Origin: Acephala macrosclerotiorum
Lineage: Eukaryota; Ascomycota; Leotiomycetes; Helotiales; Mollisiaceae
Assembly (NCBI GenBank): GCA_014904845.1
Contig: MU119246.1
Coordinates: forward strand, 1 to 64,000
Length of the DNA stretch: 64,000 bases
Direction: 5' to 3'
Part shown: positions 59,501 through 64,000 of the stretch, piece after piece
How positions within the stretch are numbered: the stretch's first letter is position 1
Layout: each line of letters begins with the position of its first letter
Translations under genes and position numbers: made by a program
Notes under the pieces: model-generated
The model's database searches: none
Told to the model about the DNA's origin: nothing
The model's input: the letters and a program-made list of their open reading frames with translations, nothing else

Positions 59501-62383
59501 TTATGGCCAGTCTTCTTTGTCATTTCCATCCTCTGCGTCCACATATTCCTCTTCTGACATACTATCACTGCTAGTCTCGGTGACCAAAAATGAGTGCTTG
59601 TGCTTGTCGCAAATGTCGTCGTGCATCACTCCCATCTCTTCATCTTCATCACCTACGCCAAGCGAGACCTTAGTTTGCCCACGTGCGGACCTCATTAATC
59701 TAACCCAAAATTTCCTTTCCACGTCAAATGGCTTGCGTGCGACGGCACAATGCGCACTACGGCATTCCATGAAGCATTCGTTTGGTGAATGACCATCTTT
59801 GTCTTGGGCTACAGGATCAAGGCCAAAAAGATCGGCTGCGGCAAGCATATCCATTGCCTCGGTGCTTGCATGCAACGCCGCAAGATGGAGGAGATTCCGC
59901 TTGCTTTGGTTTGACATCCCCACTTTTTCGACCTGCTCGCGCAACGTGTCAGAGTCGAATACTCAATCTGGCGGAGACCGAAAGGATCGACTAGCGGACA
60001 ACTTGTGACTAGACTAAAGAGCAGCGTGCCGCTATACATGTTTGTTTCTTGATCAACGGGCATTCGAGGCATGGCCTGCAGGCAATGCAGGTCGAGCCTC
60101 TTTGCTCCTTCTGTTATGGACAGGAGAAATGGACCACTCACCGGGAATTCCTGTAAAAATGAGAGCAAGACCGCTAGAACGTCTAGGCTATTGTTTTTAA
60201 TGGCCAAGCCGAGTGGCGTATCTCCGTTATGGTTTGCGATGCAGAGTGTGTGGCCGTATCGCTCGAGCAAAGTCTTCGCAAGGGCGGCCTGATCAGCCAC
60301 AGCGACATGGTGCATAATATTCGCGCCCTCGTCGTCACTGATATAAACATTCGCACCCTTCTCAAGCATGAGGTCTAGCAGTTTGTTGTTATCAAAATGA
60401 AGCAACGGAGTTCGTTCATAAGTATCTTTCGCATTAGGGTTGCTGCCTGCATCGAGGAGTACAGCCGCGCTGTCAAAACTGTCAGCCCAGCACGCACAAT
60501 GCAACGCCGTGAATCCACAATTGTCGCGCGTGTGAACATCAGCTCTCCAAGGGTCTTGGGTGAGAAGCCGGATGGCGTCTGCCTCGCCATTTTCCGCTAG
60601 CCAATGCAGAGGTGTTCTGCCAAGAGCATCTCTGCTATTGATATTAACATACTCAGACTCCAGAAGGGCTTCAGTTAACTGCCGACTCTCTCGGGTTAGC
60701 GCAGCTGCCTTGTGTAAAGGTGTCCAGCCTAGGCGGTCGGCCAAGTCGTCTGCATTGATCGTAAGTGCATACTCCTGGCTCCCTCTCCGCGTTAAGACAG
60801 CGGTGGTGGCAGTCTTTTGGTTCTCATCTGGCAAATGCTCATCCATACCGAGGGAGAGAAGGAAGTTGAAGACACCTGGTTGATGTATTTTAGCAGCGAC
60901 CTGCATATGTGAATCATAATTAGTGCCAACATTACAAACATGCTGCTTTGACAGCCGATCAAAGCGCAACCTGGGAGCAGAGTTCTGGGAAGAGGTGAGG
61001 TATTACTTACGTGCATTATAGACTGACCCCACTGGTTCCTAACGTGCATCAAGTTCTTGTCACTCGACAGTAAGTGCCGCAGTTGATCCAGGTTTCCAGC
61101 TATTACGAGCGACCAAACAATGTGATCCTCCTCGGGGATGATAAGAGGTATGTTAACCAACACCTTTGCGCCGGCGCCAAATAGATCGTCCAGATTCGCG
61201 GAGGCCACAACTGCTCTTGAAACCAGCCAAGGCGGGAAGTAGTAAGTAAAGTGATGCTTGCCCAAGCTCTTTCGACAAGGAGGGTAGTTGCAAGATCTCA
61301 TCGAAATAGATGAACTGTACGCCCAAAGAAGCTGGCCAAACACACATCTGAGCCATAGGGGAGTACGAATTGACGTGCGGGTGTGGCACTGACACCTGCA
61401 ACCCATCGGGCACTGCTGTGAAGCTATAGTTGCAGAGATCCGAACGGCTGACCTATTTCGAGATGTCTCGGGGCCGTGGAAGGGAATTTGAGTGTGTTGG
61501 TTCAAAGCTAGCGTCATCTGTTCCGTCTGAGTAAGGAGAGATTGCATAGAGGTCGTGAAGCTAGCCTGAAGAGTTGCAAAATTTCGGCGTTGCTCGATGT
61601 ACATCGCCTGTGTTTGCTCCAGACTTTGTTGGGCATGTTTTCCTAACTGTCGGAACTCATGTTGCAATTCCTGCTGGCGATCTTCTAGCTTGCGAATGGC
61701 GTCTTGGCTTGTAAGTGTTATTCGTTGAATCTGGAGGATTGTGGCCTTCACATCTTCACTAATAGTATCTTAAATCAGCACGAGTAGAACGCGGAAACTA
61801 AGCACTTTGCTTGCCTGTCATGCAGCCCAAGTAATTCAAGCCGACTCTTTAAGATTTCGCGTGAGTCTCGGATGTTCTGCTTAATGCGCTGGATCTCGGG
61901 AGCCGCTCGTAACCAGTATGAGCGCTTGACCTTTGGTAAACCGTGACCATCCAGGATCTCACTGCGTGTGAGTCGAAAGCTAGGAGCGAGGTGTTAACCT
62001 GCGGAAATGGCCGTATTGCAAGCTACCACCTACTGGATCAAATGCTCAAATTCTAGCACATGCGCTCTCACTGTTTGGAGTACAGGCGTAATGGATGCCT
62101 CGACCTGCGCATATCCATCAGATTCACGCCTGCGATGGAGGCTACATTCAGTCTCGAGCAGAATAGCTGCGGTCGATGTTAGGTCCTCTTCACGACACCA
62201 CAGCACAGATGGCTGTGATAGCTTAAGCCGCGACTAACCTCTCAAGGCCTCAGCTTCGTTCCACAACTGCTGCAGCTGTTGGGGCGCATCCCGCAAAGAT
62301 AAGAGCATATTAAGAACTTGTCCTGTACTCCCAGCGATCTGCAGGATGGCAATGACAGTCCCCGTAATTGATAGCGGATCCAT
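59501..62383 (-). CDS. ankyrin-repeat protein with fungal N-terminal coiled domain
   Basis: Proposed minus-strand join 62383..62239, 62166..62034, 61979..61815, 61758..61011, 60900..60142, 59932..59501; 793 aa. The N terminus (MDPLSITGTVIAILQIAGST) is the leader common to many fungal NLR-like and ankyrin proteins. A coiled coil (LEDRQQELQHEFRQLGKHAQQ) follows, then a Cys motif (CPMGCRCQCH), a linker, and ankyrin repeats (GWTPLHKAA, GRTPLHWLAENGEADAI, GFTALHCACWADSFDSA, GDTPLGLAIKNNSLDV, NLLHLAALHASTEAM). The tail is acidic. Intron 3 is GC-AG. The last intron (60141-59933, GTGAGT...GCAG, 209 bp) is uncertain: the unspliced frame also looks coding, so a frameshift near 59940-59960 is the alternative. 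Likely a protein-interaction scaffold. Confidence 0.72.
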
Positions 62384-63013
62384 CTGGGCATAGTTTTACG
62401 TCTCTATTACCCTTGAGATTTGAGGCACATGAAAACAAAGCGTCGAAAGTCAAGAGAGAACTCAGGTTAATAAAGCGTGCCTGGGCATGTCAGACGAGGC
62501 TGTATGAAGGCAACGAGGCAGCGTGTATTAATAGGGTTGTTTTGCACATCCCAGCAATGTGGCGCTTATTGCTTTGCTATAACATCAGTATTCAGTACTC
62601 GCCCAGGGCCGGTAGGTCCAGGGATGTGAAACAGAAGCTTAATGAGATGGTGCTTTGCCAGCCTATTGCGCCGTTTTAGCTGCCGCCCTGTACTACATGA
62701 ACGTTTTGCATGCTGCAATACTTGCGGCACGTGCAGCTATTTGATATCTCGATTCGACAGCACAGAAGAGGAGTGACAGCCAAGGCCTTCCCCGCCCCCC
62801 TCAAAATGAACCGCTTCCACGTACTGGCTCTTCACCTCGCCCTCGCCTACTAAAGCTCTGCTGACTAAAACCGGGAGTGGCGCACCAGGTTTGGCGGCGT
62901 AGGCTAAAGCTATCGGGCGGAACAACCTTGTTCCATTAACCTTAGATAAGGTTATTTATGCTTTTCCAAGCGCTTCACCGCCTGGCGTTCCTGGTCCTTT
63001 CACCAAGAAGTGC
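62384..63013. other. divergent promoter region
   Basis: Between the ankyrin gene and the phosphoesterase; no gene recognised. Confidence 0.45.
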
Positions 63014-63983
63014 ATGACTGACGAGATGTCTGCGCTAAGGCTCGTCTCAGCAATAGTCCTTTTAGCCCTTTCAACCCTTTGTGCTTTCGAGTTTCTTGGA
63101 GTCTCCTCCTCCTCCTTCAAGATGGCGACGCCGTCCACTCCTTCCACCATCGGCTGTGACAACGACAGCGCTCACACAGTTGTCACGGATCTGACCGTAA
63201 GCTTCTGCTCTCCAAGCGATCCTCCCTCCACCTGCGCGCGAGACCTAGACCCACGGAATTGGCACCGCATAGAGAAAGAGCTCTACCTACATACAGCTCA
63301 GCAGAGCGCGTGGCTGCATATAGGGCAGGCGAAGGAGAAAGAACTTACTGCTGACGACCTGGTCGTTACGAACATCCGAGTTGGCGAGCTGCATCCCAGC
63401 GCTGGCTCGGATAACTCATGGGAGAGTCGGCCCGGCGGCATCTGGGTGCTAAGAAGCAAATATACGGGCAACAGTCACCAGGCTGTAACGGGTGTGGATG
63501 TTCTATTTGGTGTGGATGCTGTTGACCCACGACCGCAATGGACTCTCATGCGATCGCCGCTCCAGTTGAACGCTCAATCGGAGTTGCCAGTTGCGAGACT
63601 AAGCGTGCGGCACGGCAGGGCCAAGCCGAGACCAGATGGCCCTCGGACGGTATTAAGGGTCAGGGAGGACGGCAAATTCAAGATTGTCCAGATCTCCGAC
63701 ACTCACATGGTGACTGGTGTCGGGGTGTGCAAAGATGCCGTTGATGCCCATGGGCAGCCTCTGCCTGAAAGCGAAGCTGACCCACTGACCGTAGACTTTC
63801 TTGGAGGAATTTTGGATGTCGAGAAACCAGACCTCGTGATCCTCACTGGAGATCAATTGCACCACGACATCCTCGACAGCCAGTCTGCCCTTTTCAAGGT
63901 AGTTGCTCCTTTGATCGAGCGTTCAATCCCATACGCAGCAGTTTTTGGCAATCATGACGATGAGGGTCCTTACACATTATCGC
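63014..63983 (+). CDS. calcineurin-like phosphoesterase, Dcr2 type (5' part, runs off the window)
   Basis: First exon, about 323 residues, ends at a GTGAGT donor (63984) 17 bp before the window edge; the rest lies outside. An N-terminal hydrophobic segment (LRLVSAIVLLALSTLCAFEF) is a signal peptide or anchor. The metallophosphatase motifs begin about residue 220: FKIVQISDTHM (D-x-H), LVILTGDQLHHD (GDxxHH) and VFGNHDDEG (GNHD). The ~200-residue region before the catalytic core matches the layout of yeast Dcr2 and related purple-acid-phosphatase-like proteins. An ATG at 63026 is an alternative start. Further catalytic His residues should lie in the missing 3' part. Confidence 0.8.
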
Positions 63984-64000
63984 GTGAGTAACTTCTTTCA

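Overview
The window is nuclear DNA of a filamentous ascomycete (Pezizomycotina). Its genes carry short introns (44-222 bp), several HET-domain genes are present, and repeats show C-to-T decay of the repeat-induced point mutation (RIP) type. The family mix (several HET genes and relics, small CxxC proteins, an F-box-like relic) suggests Leotiomycetes/Helotiales, but that placement is inference.

Region 1 (1-26 kb) is ordinary core genome plus relics. It holds a Pbs2-type MAP kinase kinase of the HOG pathway (1023-3040), a choline kinase (4303-7011), a small putative secreted protein (8245-9012), a decayed F-box-like gene (9204-10920), a hypothetical gene with a possible nuclease-like core (12120-11299, minus), a quiet 4 kb spacer, a TRP/Flc-like membrane protein (16186-19109), the meiotic cohesin kleisin Rec8 (19921-22441) and a HET-domain gene (25850-23365, minus).

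Region 2 (26-31 kb) is an extremely AT-rich palindrome. It resolves into two 1363 bp TIR elements in head-to-head inverted orientation that share one central TA dinucleotide. Their differences are transitions, mostly consistent with C-to-T change on one physical strand of the whole block.

Region 3 (31-49 kb) holds an intact long HET gene (31011-33765), a cluster of small CxxC zinc-ribbon-like proteins with one broken copy (34-36 kb), an intronless membrane-anchored GH3 beta-glucosidase (39241-36341, minus) and then a decay zone. The decay zone contains an unidentified gene relic, a RIP-damaged Tc1-like transposon inserted into a HET gene, a second HET pseudogene, a degenerate two-motif repeat array, and a 273 bp MITE with the same terminal inverted repeats as the Tc1-like element.

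Region 4 (49-64 kb) is gene-rich and metabolic: a secreted ferritin-like Rds1-type protein, a FluG/type-I glutamine-synthetase-like enzyme divergent from a short-chain dehydrogenase, an APC-superfamily choline/amino-acid permease, an ankyrin-repeat protein, and the 5' part of a Dcr2-type calcineurin-like phosphoesterase running off the right edge. Three of the introns deduced here use GC-AG borders, all in this region.

All exon borders were deduced by hand from frames, splice consensus and conserved protein motifs; no alignment or database search was run. No tRNA, rRNA or CRISPR array was recognised.
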